From Poa pratensis (taxonomy: Eukaryota; Streptophyta; Magnoliopsida; Poales; Poaceae), in NCBI GenBank assembly GCA_947311845.1, contig CAMZMU010000059.1, positions 34,791,777 through 34,855,776 of the forward strand: 64,000 nucleotides of DNA, written 5' to 3'. Shown in pieces: positions 48,627 through 61,670 of this stretch. Made by a program: the position numbers and the translations under genes. The stretch's first letter is position 1. Every line of letters begins with the position of its first letter. The notes under the pieces were generated by a model. That model saw only the letters and a program-made list of their open reading frames with translations. It was not told the origin of the DNA and made no database searches.

Positions 48627-50160
48627 CCTTTTTTTTTTTTTTTTTGATAGCTAATCACGTGTACCACGCGAGTAGGTCGTGACGTAGCCATAAGCCAGCG
48701 TCCTATGGAACGAAAACCATGAGGGTTCAATTTGGCAAAATTCGTCTAAACACGAAACTGAAACCCCGAAACTGCAAACCGGTCGCAAGAATGCAATCAC
48801 ACCGTCGATATGCATTTTTTTTTGCATCATTGAATTCCGATTTGCATGCGGCCCAGTTAACCAAACGACGAGATTTCGATTCATCGTCACGTCCATCTTC
48901 CTAGTCAGGTTCAGGAGACTTGCTTTTACCATGCGCATCATTTTCAATGGCATTCTCCTCCCTAACCAGCATCTGACCAACATCAGTGGCAACATATGAC
49001 CTCCTAGCATCTCTCATAAATCCACTTGGTCCAGAGTTATACTCTGCACTTCTAGAATTAGCACTACCGTCTGATCTAGGCCTCTTAGGGGTATGTTGAG
49101 AAGGAGCCAAGCCAGAGGCTCTAGCACCATTTGATCTTACAATCTCAGAGTTGGCAACATTATTTTTTTCCTTGTTTCCCTTTCGAAATTTTCCTTGTAA
49201 ACTCAACGTTGAAAAGGTTGTGCCCAATGTTCAAATTAGACACAACAGGTGGGACTAACTAGATATTCAGATTCCAATAAGCATGCTGATATAGTCAACA
49301 TTGTTGAGACTATGCTTGTCCACAAGCAAGGTTCCGCCAACAAAGATAGCAGTGGGCCAGTTCATGTTTGTAAGGGGTTACCCTTGATTTGGAACCCAGC
49401 AAAATCCAACTCACCAGCTGCTCAATAGTCATGAGTCCAATGTTCAACTTGCACCACTACCCTTGGCATTGTTCTGAGGTTTGTTCTTCCAAAGTGGACC
49501 CATGCATCAATGTCTCTAGAGCTAGGGAAACACATAAGATATCTGGTTACAAACATGGGTTTTGCATACCACCTCCATGTGCATTTTGCACCAGCCCATT
49601 GAGTGAATTCCTCCTTAACATGTTTGCTAGTAGGGTTACCTTCCACTACTTCCACCACAGCCTGCTAAATCTTTGCGGCTAGAATTGCATTGTGAATATC
49701 TGGGATAACATAAAATCCATTGCTAGGAACAGCTGCGCGCACAATTGGGGCTGCAATTTCCCATGGCCCGATCTCAGAGAATTCAAAACCGTCTACATAT
49801 GAATCACCACAAATTAAGCAAGAGTTCTGCAAGTCATTTACATAATTCTGACCTTCTTGAAATTGCACACTACATCCTCTATTGTCGAGGGATCAGCCTT
49901 AGGATCACTCACCCTATGCGCATCAATCGATGCAGCAACTGCAGAGGAGTTGCTAGGCTTTACGACGGTTAATCTGAGAAGTAGCCCTACGATCACCGGT
50001 AGAGTTATCGTTTCTTCCTCTCTCATCTCTGCTCTATGATTCCATCTATCACGGTTGCCCACAACCTGCGACGCCCCTATCGAACTTTCTCTATTAATTG
50101 CTCCCAATATTTAGGGTTCGTATCTCTTCCACCACGACCGCGTTCGCGTGGCCGGTTAAC
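48627..50160 (-). mobile_element. Decayed LINE-type element: DUF4283/zinc-knuckle ORF1 relic with poly-A
   Basis: A T18 run (about 48630-48647) is the poly-A of a minus-strand copy. Upstream on the minus strand lie broken frames in order: 50107-49838, 49868-49665 (CLICGDSY..., VIPDIHNAILA), 49658-49422 (VEVVEGNPTSKHVKEEFTQWAG, FPSSRDIDAWVHFGR) and 49227-48901 (SEIVRSNGARASG, TPKRPRSD). The middle part is the DUF4283 domain typical of plant LINE ORF1-like proteins. Frames are interrupted by stops and shifts and there is no reverse transcriptase. The 5' end is cut off by the LTR element starting at 50161. Confidence 0.7.
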
Positions 50161-52043
50161 TGAAAGGACAATGATGTCGCCTAGAGGGGGGTGAATAGGC
50201 GATTAAAACTTTTCCGGTTTAGGCTTGATAATTGCGGAATAAAACTAGGTGATTAAATTAACAAGCCAACAACCTAAATAAACTAGGCTCACCTATATGC
50301 ACCAACAACTTATGCTAAGCAAGACAAGCAACAAGGTGATAGCAATAGAATACTTCAAGCATGAAGGCTATCACAATGTAAAGTGCATAAGTAAAGAGCT
50401 TGGGTATAGAAATAACCGAGGCACGCGGAGACGAGGATGTATTCCCGAGTTCCTCCTTTTTAGGGGAGTACGCCTCGTTGGAGAGGCGTGAACCAACACA
50501 ATGGTTCAACAACCACAAATGTTTCACCTTCTTCTCCGATGAACCGCACCACAAAGGTTTGGTTCACTTTCCACTATCGGAATCCTTCGAGGCGGAAATT
50601 CGGAGCCTTTACAACAACGATTCGGGGCACAACCCACAACGGGATTGGGGGCTCCCGAACAGCTACAAGTGACCACACAAGGGTCTCAACCACCACATGG
50701 GCGTCTAGGGTCCAAAGACCCAAGAGTAACAAGTTCACAAGCTTTCAACTTCCACGAATCCTCGTGGAGAGCACAAACCGATGAATCGAAGCAATAGCAA
50801 GAGCACAAGTGCTCAAATCCTTCACTCTCAAATCCCACCACAAGCAACTAATGCTTATGGGGGGAGAAGAGAGGAAGAACAACGAAGAACAAAACAAATA
50901 GAACTCCAAGATCTAGATCCAAAGGGTTCCCCTCACATAGAGGAGAGATTGATTGGTGGAAATGTAGATCTAGATCTCCTCTCTCAAATCCCTCAAAGAT
51001 ATGCAAGAATCATGAAAGGAATTGGGAGAGGGGCAAGCTTTCCAAGGTCAACAATGGAGGAGAGAGGGGGAAAACGTGCTTGGAAGAGCTTGCTTGCTGA
51101 AGGTAGGTGGAGGGGTATTTATACCCCTCCCAGAAAAATAGCCGTTGCAGTCCACTTAGACCGGAGTTTCGGTCTGGGAGACCGGAAACTCCGGCCTGGG
51201 CGGAAACTCCGGACTGACTGGGGGCGGAGACTCCGGCCTTCATCAGGAAACTCCGGGGTAACTCTGGGGTCACTCCGGCCTCAATACAGCGACTGCCGCC
51301 GCGTTGCTCTCTTCTCAGCAAATCCAGATGGGCCGAAAACTCCGGCCACTGAGGGAGGAAACTCCAAGGAAACTCCGGACCTACTCCGGCCTCGATGCAG
51401 CGACTGCCGCCGTGAGGCTTCAAAGCTCGGTGGGCCGGAGACTGCGGCCACTGAGCACCCTCAGGCCGAAAACTCCGGCCAGGCCAGACAAACTGCAAAC
51501 TGCAAAACCTGAAATGCAATAACTTTTGCAAGGAAGCTCCAAACGAGATGAAACCAACGAGGTTGGAAAGGAAATATTAAGGGTCACAAATATAGAGGAG
51601 ATATCACACATGGGAGGTGTGGACCTTATCTCGAGGAGGACCGGTAATATTTCCAATACCGAGAACGCAACAAGTTTTCCATCTGGACTCCGTTTTCAGT
51701 GATCTTGGGCTTGCTCCGAAGATAATCACAAGCACTACAAGATCATGCATATACACATCATAGTCCATCATGTGAGGAGGATAACACAAGAGGAGAGTTT
51801 GACCTCTCTACAAGAGACGAACCGGTAAAACCTCCAACATCAAAAACACCACAAGATATCCAAATGAAATCCGTTTTTGATGAACTAGAGCTTGGTATGG
51901 AGATGAACACAAGCTCTAAATTCTCACATGGATAAAAGCCAAATAAGAACCAAGAAAGATGATATGCCAAATATGCAAAGGTTTGAGCTCTCCATAAAGA
52001 TGCGATCAAGTTACTCACTTGAGAGGCCATCTTGATAGTACGC
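50161..52043 (-). mobile_element. LTR of family C, copy 1 (interrupted on the right)
   Basis: Begins TGAAAGGACAATGATG and matches copy 2 (61671-63895) up to ...gatagtacgc, where element A is inserted. The rest must lie beyond the window. The minus strand carries TATAAATA (51117-51124) inside a 10+10-bp palindrome GGAGGGGTAT/ATACCCCTCC, with a long cluster of CCGGAGTTTCCGG-type repeats upstream of it (51160-51490). No coding sequence: the open frames here are non-coding. Confidence 0.75.
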
Positions 52044-52529
52044 TGATACGTCTCAAACGTATCTATAATTTCTGATGTTCCATGTTGATATACCAATTGT
52101 TACATGTTTTATATACACTTCATAGCATTTTTATGCATTTTCTGGGACTAACCTATTAACAAGATGCCACAGTGCCAGTTCATGTTTTCTGCTGTTTTTG
52201 AATTCCAGAAAAGCTAGTCTGGAAATATTCTCGGAATTGGACGAAACTTGGACAGAACCTCCTATTTTTCCAACTCGTACACGGAGTCCAAAGGACAGAC
52301 GGAGGGGAGCCACGAGGCAGCCACACCATGGGGCCGCGCGGGCCCCCCTACCGCGATGTGGGGTGGTGTGGGCCCCACGGGCGTCTCCAGCCGCCGCTCT
52401 TTCGCCTATTTATTCCTCCCGACGTGAAAACCCTAAATACCCGAGCCATTATCCACGAAAAGTTCTAGAGACGCCGCCGCCGTCAACCCTAGCTCGGGAG
52501 GGTTCAGAAGCTCTTCCCGGCACCCTGCC

Positions 52530-53462
52530 TGGTGTAGTACGGGACTACTAGGGTGGCCCGATCTTCACGGATTGACGGAGGATGTGGACGAACGCACGCA
52601 AGAACACGAGGAACACGAAGAACACCAAGAAGAACGCCCCGAACACAAGAACACACACAAGATACAAGAACCGTTTCCCTTACCGGTCGGTCCAACCGGC
52701 CCAATAGAATCCACACGAAGGTGGGAGATCGGCAAGTAGATACAAGAAGTGATCTTGGATGATTGTTTCTCCAACGGCCAACCAAGCCGATCCAATAAAG
52801 TCACCCGAGGATGAAAGATTGGCGAGTAGTCAAACTACAAGTAGAGGTCTTGAATCCGCGTAGGGATCTTCTCCACAAGGGGAGGAAGGAGACCGTCTTG
52901 AGGTGGGGAGCCTTCTACTCTAATCTCAAAACATAGTCTATCCCTAGAAGGAAGGGGAAAGGGGGTATTTATAGTCTTAGCCACGAGGTGGGGAAAGGTG
53001 GGGGATACAAGGCCACATGGGCCCGTCATGCGCGCAGGCAGGTGAGCAGCAGGGTAGCCGGTCTGGGAGCCGGCCGCGTCTGCAGGGTAGCCGGCCTGGG
53101 AGCTGGCCAGACCGGTCGGGAGGCCGGCTGCCTCTGGATGCAGGCTGGCCTGGGAGCCAGCCAGGCCGGGCTGGAGGCCGGCCTGGCAGTTTTTGCCAAC
53201 TTCCTCTTCTTCTTCATCTTGACGCTTTCTCCTCCTCATCCATGCGTACGCCTTGGATGGTCTTGACTCTTTGGCTTCCTCGACATCTTCCCGGATGGCC
53301 GTACTCGTCATGTGATACCTAACATAACAAAGGGGTAGATGCTCAAGTAGAATACCATCCAAAGGAGCACGAAATGGGTTCTCATAGAGGAAGGAGTTCA
53401 CCTTTAAGCTCGATGATGACTTGGGATATGTTGGGTTGCTTAGGGTAGGTTGCACTACATCA
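52530..53462 (-). repeat. 3' LTR of element B
   Basis: Starts TGGTGTAGTACGGG, ends GCACTACATCA. The minus-strand TATAAATA box is at 52966-52973, with a cluster of GCCGGCC-type repeats upstream (53057-53190). Confidence 0.9.
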
Positions 53463-53782
53463 TCTCCCCTCCCTTTAAAAAGAGTCGTCCTCGACTCTTG
53501 CTCTTCATCACCATGTAAAGGAGGTAGATGTGTTGTCGAAGAATTGGAATTCAACATGCCTACAAACACCAAAGACCAAGCAAACCATGTGTGTGCAAGA
53601 AAGAGGAACATATCAACAATGACATGTCCATTCTTTGTCATAGCACCGCTAGCACAACACAATAATATGAAAATGTAGGGCAAGTGCAAGGTCAATGTGC
53701 AAGCAATCCAATGGAACATCTTCACAATGTGAGAACACAAAAACTCCATGAAAATATGAGGATGTCATCTAGGTATCTCATT

Positions 53783-56722
53783 TTAAACCATATGATCATT
53801 ATTGTACACAAGGCATTGGAAAGAGTAATTTGGCATCAACCTTGATGCAACAAGAGGAGAATTTGGCAAAAACACACAATGTAGAATGTCCAAAATATCA
53901 TCATGGGTGCAAACAAAGCACATGAAAGAGCAAGTTTTCTTCATATTCGTTGCAACACCAAATTGGTATAAACCAAAACACTCATGACAAGACATGCACA
54001 AAGTGTCCTTATGGTTGCAAACAAACCATTGGAAAGAACAAGTGTTCATCATTTTTGTTGCAACACATAAATCATCCATGTGAAAGATCAAGTAAACATG
54101 CTTGGCATAGGGGAAACCAAAAGCAACATCATGATTGCAAACAAACCATAAGCAAGAGAAATTATTCAACTTGTTTGATGCAAAACATGGGCAAAGTATT
54201 AGAGTTGGATTCAATCCACAACTCACATGTGTGCTCTCAAGAGCTCGTATTGTCAACTCATGCTCAATTGAGGTTGACATTATCATGCGTTTACCGGCAC
54301 ACACAAGACACCATATGAAGAGATTATGTGCACGGTATATGAGCACATCATCCATCATGAAGTGTCTCTTCATTTGCTCATCACCAAACACACCAAAGTC
54401 AATTGGAAAATATGACATATGTGGATGGTCACTAAGCAAAGTGAAGGATGGAACAAGGTCCATAAGAGAGAACGAAAAATCTCCAACAAGTGAGAAAGCT
54501 ATGGGGGCAATCTCATTATCAAGCATTTCAACATTATTGCAAGCAACACATGTGAAAGAGAAATTGTTCAACATGTTGCATGCCACAATGGGAGAAAAAT
54601 GGAAACATTCGTAACACGGCATGCTCATGGCGAAATCATCACAAATAGGTAATTCCACATGATCAACATTGGTTTCAAACAAAGTATCACAAGGGAATAA
54701 GAACGAATCATATGATGGGGCAAGAAAATCGTCCATAGCATGCAAGCAATCATAGTTCCTCATGTCCACTAGCGGGATCATGGTCACATCAACACCCATA
54801 CCTTGATAGTCCCGCTCATGTGAAGTAGGCGTTGAAGTAGTAGGGGCTTTCATGTAGCCGACTTGTTCATCTTGAAGTAGACATGGGGTGGCACCATCCT
54901 CATCCTCCATGTACATCTTCTCCATTTGAGGCACCGTCAAGTCGAGGATAGGCGTCTCATCATCCATGGAACCTAGCACACAATGAGACAACACACTAGA
55001 GGTAGAGGTTAAGTTGTTAGAAATCGAAATGGCCTCACAAGACCTATCAACTACCTCTCTCAACTCAAGTGGTGTATCACTCATTCCCTCAAAGTGAAAA
55101 CACTCAAACTCACATATGGTGGAGGCACTCAACTCACTCTCACTCTCACTCAAGTGGGCTAAGTGGCTCTCATGCTCACATGGGATTGGTACCATCTCAT
55201 AACTCAAACACAAGAGGGTAGGCTCAATGTTCTCATCTCCAAACGCCTCCAAGGTTGAAGGGAAACTCCCATGCTCAACCTCCTCAACCAACTCGCCTCC
55301 AAAGGTCAATGCCAAAGTGTAGGCATCATCACTCGACTCCTTTGCTGAAGGGAAAATCCCATGCTCAGCATCATCATCACTTGACCCATGGTCAAAGGTG
55401 ATAGCATTCTCCATGCTCGCCTCCTTGGTCGAAGGGAAAATCCCATGCTCGACCGTCTTCTCATCTCCTTGGTCACCGCCTTGTTCACCAACTTTGCACT
55501 CCCACATCATGTGACCTCTTCTATTGCATAGTGGGCACAAGAGATTGGGACATTCTCGTGGATCATGGTCTTGGCCTTGGCAATTGTCACATATAAGGTC
55601 TTCTTCTTGCCATATGGGGATCAATGTGGTTGTGGCACTTGGTGTAGAAGTCATATCAAGAGAAGTGCCTGAGAGGGGCGCTGACTTGGTTGTGTCCTCA
55701 CAAGTGTTGCCATGCTTCTTGCGGCGTCGACGTGAGTTTGACCGTTGCTCGAAGAACTTGTTGATGTCAGCCATGGACTCGTCAACAATAGCATCAACAC
55801 TAGATTGAGACACCATAGGATGTGCACTTGTCGACGTCTTGGATGTAGAGGTTCTTGACTTCTCCTCTTGTCGACGTTGATGCTCTTGAGTGGAGGGGTG
55901 TCACCGAAAGTCGTTCGGGTGCTTCTCCTCATGTTGGCGTCGGCGTGCTTGTTGCTTTGGTGACCTTGTCTTGGGGCTCCCACTCGAGCTTGGTGATATG
56001 TTTCGAAGCTTGGCGAGTGTGTCCATGTCGACTTGAAGCTTGGACATGTTGTGGTCCACCGTGGCATCTTTCTTGTGGCGCCTTGATAAGCTAGATGAAG
56101 GATGTAGGCTCTTGGCGAACTTGTCCATGGCATCCTTGAGATTTTGGAGCTTGGCCTTGTCGATGCACTTCTTGGGGTGCCGCCTTGTTGTCGATGTAGA
56201 GTGTCGAAGCTTGGCACTCTTGGCGTTGTCCTTCTCGTGGCGCCTTCTTGAAGTTGAAGGAGAATGCCGAAGCTTGTCGCTCTTGGTGATGTCCTTGTCA
56301 TGGCTCCTTCTTGAAGTTGATGGAACTTCATAGGATGGACGCATGGTGGTCTTCTTGTTGCTCAATCTTGAGCTTGAACCATAATGGGTTGTGCCATGAT
56401 GTTTGGTGGTGCCGCTCTTGACTATGGTAGAACCAAAGTTCTCGTCGGAGTACTTGGAGTGGTAGTCGTAGTAGTTCTCCATGTCGGTGAAGCTTGAGCA
56501 ATCATCGTCGATGTATGGCTCCACCAAGTCATCCAAGCTCACGGAGTCGTAGTCGGAGTAGTTGTAGCGGAAGTCTCGGTGATGATCCATCATGTCATGG
56601 GGGTTATTGTCGGTGTAGTAGTACCCCATGTCCTCAAAGTTTGAGGCATCATAGTTGTTGTGGCTCATCATGTACTCATTATCATCTTGGCCTCCATAGT
56701 GGCATTCACTCTCCCTAGACAT
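53783..56722 (-). CDS. Gag-like zinc-knuckle polyprotein of element B (one in-frame stop)
   Basis: Two frames in register, 56722-55901 (273 aa) and 55816-53783 (677 aa), separated by a single TGA and 28 open codons: one ORF of about 980 codons with one nonsense change. The N-terminal part is rich in Asp/Tyr then Ser/Arg/Lys. Two CCHC zinc knuckles follow (CDNCQGQDHDPREC and CPLCNRRGHMMWEC, both C-x2-C-x4-H-x4-C), then acidic EHGIFPSxKE repeats. The last ~250 residues carry at least five copies of a motif like NxFSFxCxVCNxD. Knuckles indicate RNA binding, as in Gag. The rest matches no pol domain I know. Stop at 53783. Confidence 0.75.
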
Positions 56723-58094
56723 GTCAACTCACAAGACAAGTGTATATATGTGGAGTGGAAAGGAACTAGAACACAACCTCTCACCTTGTAGATAGTATTG
56801 GACGTCGTGGACAACCAAGGGAAACGATCACAAAGTAAAATAGTTGTGTTCAAGTATCCAAAGCAAACTCCAAAACACACACGGCCTAAAAGTTGGTAGG
56901 AAGGTATGGTAGGTGGAAAGCAAATTGAACCAACCGGAAACCAAGATATTGTTAAAGCAAGTAGAGAACCACGATGATCACAAAGCAAAACAAGTCAATC
57001 TCAAAAGATAGGAAACACACGCACGGAGAGATAAATGGGACTCATGCAACCAAGAAGTGAGCTAAAGAACCAAATGATCCTAGCGAAGACTATAAGCTCG
57101 TGTTGCACAAGTACAAGAAGAGCTACTAGCTCGATTGCAATTTATTGGTGGGCTACAAGATTTGCACAACAATGCACCACCTACTAGATGTTCATCGAGC
57201 TTGCGCTTTCCTACAAGATATGGCAAGTGGTGTTTCTTCTTTTCTTTTCTTTCTTTTGATTTGGCACTTTTTACTTCTTTTCTCTTGTCTCTTTGGACTC
57301 TTTTTCTCTTTTGCACACTCACTTCTTTTGATGCCACACCAAGATATATCAACTAGCGCATATAATGTTAGCTCGGAAACTACATGGTGCAAATGTGCAA
57401 ATCCCAAGCAATCATCAAGAGCTAGCCTCAATAGGACAAGATAAACACAAGGGTATGATGGCTATCAAAGGAATGACAAGGGGGAAAAGATTCGTGATGT
57501 TTATACCTTTCGTCGACGATCTTCACCCGTTGATGTAGAAGCTTCATGCTTGCCCACTAATTTTGGTGGTGGTAGATGATGGATCAACCATGTTGGTGAC
57601 GAAGGCCTTGATCGTAGCTTCGAAACGAGCCAAAGAACACCAAAAACGAAGTCCGGAGTCAAAAGATATGGCCAAAACAGTTTTTGAAATTTTCAGTTTT
57701 CTGTGTAGCCGGCCTGGGAGCCGGTTTGGCCGGCCTGGAGGCCGGTTGCCTCTGCTGGGGGGCCGGTTTTTGAGCCGGCTTAGCCGGGCTGGAGGCCGGG
57801 CAACCTGCTGCAGGTTGACCCTCGAAAATCCGCGATTTTGGGCGGAAAAATGGCCCGAAAAACCTCAAATCGGAGGGGAAATCAATGGAATTTGGCCATG
57901 GGAACGCAAAGTAAGTAAGATCAACAAGTTTAGCAATAGATCCACGGATCAAAACCTAGTAAAACGCACAAGATTCACAGATCGATCCAAAAACTAATTG
58001 GGGCTATTTTTGGTGGAAATTTTCGAATTTCTCAAAATCAAAGAAAAATTTGGGGGCTTTGTGGGGGAAACAAAGTCAAATCCGTGGCAACCAT
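56723..58094 (-). other. Leader region of element B
   Basis: 1.37 kb between PBS and the first ATG. Contains another GCCGG-rich cluster (57712-57805) similar to the one in the LTR. No other coding signal. Confidence 0.55.
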
Positions 58095-58108
58095 GCTCTG
58101 ATACCATA

Positions 58109-59109
58109 TGGTGTAGTACGGGACTACTAGGGTGACCCGATCTTCACGGATTGGCGGAGGATGTGGACGAACGCACGCAAGAACACGAGGAACACGAAAA
58201 ACACCAAGAAGAACGCCCCGAACACAAGAACACACACAAGATACAAGAACCGTTTCCCTTACCGGTCGGTCCAACTGGCCCAATAGAATCCACACGAAGG
58301 TGGGAGATCGGCAAGTATATACAAGAAGGGATCTTGGATGGTTGTTTCTCCAACGGCCAACCAAGCCGATCCAATAAAGTCACCCGAGGATGAAAGATTG
58401 GCGAGTAGTCAAACTACAAGTAGAGGTCTTGAATCCACGTAGGGATCTTCTCCACAAGGGGAGGAACCATCCCCGCAAGGGAGGAAGGAGACCGTCTTGA
58501 GGTGGGGAGCCTAGCTCTACTCTAATCTCAAAACATAGTCTATCCTTAGAAGGAAGGGGAAAGGGGGTATTTATAGTCTTAGCCACGAGGTGGGGAAAGG
58601 TGGGGGATACAAGGCCACATGGGCCCGTCATGCGCGCAGGCAGGTGAGCAGCAGGGTAGCCGGTCTGGGAGCCGGTCAGGCCGGCCTGGAGGCCGGTCGC
58701 GTCTGCAGGGTAGCCGGCCTAGGAGCCGGCCAGACCGGCCGGGAGGCCGGCTGCCTCTGGATGCAGGTCGGCCTGGGAGCCGGCCAGGCCGGGCTGGAGG
58801 CTGGCCTGGCAGTTTTCGCCGACTTCCTCTTCTTCTTCTTCTTCTTCTTCTTCTTCTTCTTCATCTTGACGCTTTGTCCTCCTCTTCCATGCGTACGCCT
58901 TGGATGGTCTTGACTCTTTGGCTTCCTCGACATCTTCCCGGATGGCCGTACTCGTCATGTGATACCTAGCATAACAAAGGGGTAGATGCTCAAGTAGAAT
59001 ACCATCCAAAGGAGCACGAAATGGGTTCTCATAGAGGAAGGAGTTCACCTTTAAGCTCGATGATGACTTGGGATATGTTGGGTTGCTTAGGGTAGGTTGC
59101 ACTACATCA
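58109..59109 (-). repeat. 5' LTR of element B
   Basis: Matches 52530-53462 with small indels. Carries a (TTC)n tract of about 12 units (58828-58862) where the other LTR has three, and an extra GCCGG repeat unit near 58673-58697. Confidence 0.9.
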
Positions 59110-60226
59110 CTGCCAGAGAGGGGAATCATCAACGGAGGGCTCTACATCACCATGCCTGCCTCCGGAGTGATGCGTGAGTAGTTCATCCTTGGACTACGGG
59201 TCCATGACAGTAGCTAGATGGTTGTCTCTCCACTTTATGCTATCATGTTTAGATCTTGTGAGCTGCCTATCATGATCAAGATCATCTTATTGTAATGCTA
59301 CATGTTGTGTTTGCTGGGATCCGATGAATATTGAATACTATGTCAAGTTGATTATCAATCTATCTTATATGTTATTTATGATCTTGCATGCTTTCCGTTA
59401 CTAGTAGATGCTTTGGCCAAATGGATGCTTGTAACTCCAAGAGTGAGTATTTATGCTAGATAGTGGGTTCATGCCTCCGGTAATCTGAGAGAGTGACAAC
59501 AACTTTTAAGATTGTGGATGTGCTGTTGCCACTAGGGATAAAATAACCGACCCTTAGCTTAAGGGTGCGCCGTTAGGTCTAATGCATTTGTTTACATTAC
59601 GCACATTACTTAATACGATTATCCGTTGCTTGCAACTTAATACCAACGGGGAACTCGGATGACAACCTGGAGGTGGATTATTAGTCATAGACGCTGTTGG
59701 ATAAGGGTCTATGTATTTTGTCGTAATGCCCACATGAATATCATAGTAATCATCATGTCATATACATGCATTGTCATGCGCTCAATATTTTGTCAATTGC
59801 CCAGCTGTAATTTATTCACCCAGCATGTTAGTTATCTTTCATGAAGAGACACCACTAGTGAACTATGGACCCCGGTCCATTCTTTTACACTGATAATACA
59901 ACCAACTGCAAACATTGTTCCTTTTCATTCTCTGCAATTTACTACTGTTTTCCACACCATACGTTTAATCCTTTGTTTTCAGCAAGCCGGTGAGATTGAC
60001 AACCTCACTGTTTCGTTGGGGCAAAGTAGTTTGATTGTGTTGTGTGCAGATTCCACGTTGGTGATCGTAAACGGCGCCACCAACAACCTTCAGAAGTGAT
60101 TTCTTGCTCCTACTGGTCGATTAAACCTTGGTTTCATACTGAGCGAAACTGCTGCTACACTGCATCATACCTTCCTCTTGGGGTCTCCCAACGAACGTGC
60201 GATCCACGTCATCAAGCAACTTTTTC

Positions 60227-60244
60227 TGGCGCCGTTGCCGGGGA
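60227..60244 (+). other. Primer-binding site of element A (tRNA-Asp)
   Basis: TGGCGCCGTTGCCGGGGA is exactly complementary to the 3' end of plant tRNA-Asp including CCA, the usual primer of many Triticeae gypsy elements. Confidence 0.85.
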
Positions 60245-60415
60245 GCAAGAGGATTTCTGCAAGGGAGTTTCACGCTTCCAATCTCTTTACTTTGTTATTG
60301 TCTTGCTTAGTTTATTTTTATTTAGTCTTGTTTGCTTTATTTATCAAAAACACAAAAAAATAGTTACTTTTATTTTCAAATTGTTATCTTTCTGTTTTGT
60401 TTTAATTTTGCTAAA

Positions 60416-61151
60416 ATGAGTACCCCTGAAATTGAAGTTCGGTCCTTTAAGCAACAAGGTGGAGAAAGTTTAAAAGATGCTTGGTATAGGATCAGTGATG
60501 CTCACCGTAGATGTGCTAAAAATATATTCTACCATGATCCTTCTTAGAAATTTTTATGTTGGTATCACTAGTTGGTATCGGTATGTTCTAGATACTCTGA
60601 CAGGAGGCAACTTTCTGGGGACTCCTGCTTTGGAAGCACGCAATATAATTGAAAGTTTGGTAGGAACACCACCTATTAATGATCTTAAAATTGAGACTAC
60701 TTTGGAAGATGTCATAAAAAAATTGGAGTCGATGGAGAAAATTTTGCCGGATTTGCTTGGTAGTTCTAGGAAAGTTAATGAATCACTGGGAGATATTAAT
60801 AAAAGAATTGCTATTTTAGAAGCTAGCACTGGCCATGGTAATCAAAACTTCAGGATAGGTGAATTCGAGGATACTCTAAGTTCAACATTCTTCTCTATCA
60901 AGTTTAAAAAGCAGAAAGCTTTTGTGGGAAAAGAGCAAAAATTCATGTATGTTCGAAAAGTGTCTCAACCGAAACCCCCTAATGTGCTTAAAACTGATAA
61001 AACGTTTAGTAAAATTGAGGGTGAATCACATAATGAATTATTTAAATTTGCTTCCCAAGAATTACCTAAACCAAAAATGCCTATTGTTACAAGCTGTGTT
61101 TTTGAGGAAGTTTTTGATGATTTGGATGCCTCATCAGTTGGAAACACTTGA
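60416..61151 (+). pseudogene. Gag-like ORF of element A, frame-broken
   Basis: ATG 60416 opens MSTPEIEVRSFKQQGGESLKDAW..., which stops at 60547. The continuation is in another frame (LLRNFYVGITSWYRYVLDTLTGGNFLGTPALEARNIIESLVG, then a coiled-coil-like stretch) and ends VGNT at 61151. The first part resembles the retrotransposon Gag core (SLKDAWYRI). No zinc knuckle or pol follows. Confidence 0.65.
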
Positions 61152-61670
61152 TTCTTACTTTCCGCGCCTAGCTGAAAGGCGTTAAAGAAAAGCGCTTATG
61201 GGAGACAACCCATTATTTTATTTCTGCAATTTTTCTTTTCTTTTTGAGTCAAGGAGTTGTTTACTTCTATAACAATTCCTTTGTATCTTTATTTTATCGC
61301 ATTGTTGTGCCAAGTATTGCCTCTAATAGGATGATGATGCTAGATTTGGATTTCTGCGCAGAAACAGATTTCTGCTGTTCACCGTTTTACTTTTGTAAAA
61401 TCACAGGAAAATTATTTAAATCTGCAAATTTTTGTGAGTGATCCTCAGATATGTACGAATCTTTCGTTAGTTCAAAGTTTTTCGATTTGAGCAACGTAAG
61501 TGCCTCGAAAAAATTCGTCTTTGCGGACTGTTCTGTTTAGACAGATTCTGTCTTTTATTTTTCGCATTCTCTCTTTTACTAGTGTTGAGTGGAATTCTTT
61601 TTTAAGGTGAAGATCTTCACATAACATCAGTGGCAGTAGTTAATGTTAAAAGTAACGGTCATGTTTGTGT

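Larger units (their letters stand above)
52530..59109 (-). mobile_element. Complete LTR retrotransposon B, 6580 bp, without pol genes
   Basis: TG...CA element with 5-bp target duplication ctgcc (52525-52529 and 59110-59114) inside the LTR of element A. LTRs are 52530-53462 (933 bp) and 58109-59109 (1001 bp); they differ by roughly 2% of bases plus indels, including a (TTC)n expansion. The minus-strand PBS TGGTATCAGAGC is at 58095-58106 and the PPT (AAAGGGAGGGGAGA) at 53463-53480, so the element reads right to left. The interior holds one long ORF with two zinc knuckles but no protease, RT, RNase H or integrase. Non-autonomous. Confidence 0.9.

Noticed and set aside
51160..51490. CRISPR-like array from regularly repeated CCGG motifs
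   Set aside because: Repeats are short, irregular and palindromic, lie in a plant LTR, and recur in the second LTR copy.
50297..51531. ORFs up to 243 codons (plus) and 173 codons (minus) as genes
   Set aside because: Inside the family C LTR; the same region in copy 2 has a different frame structure, so no constraint.
53783..56722. A host gene encoding a zinc-knuckle protein
   Set aside because: Lies between LTRs, PBS and PPT of element B with an exact target duplication, so it belongs to the retrotransposon.
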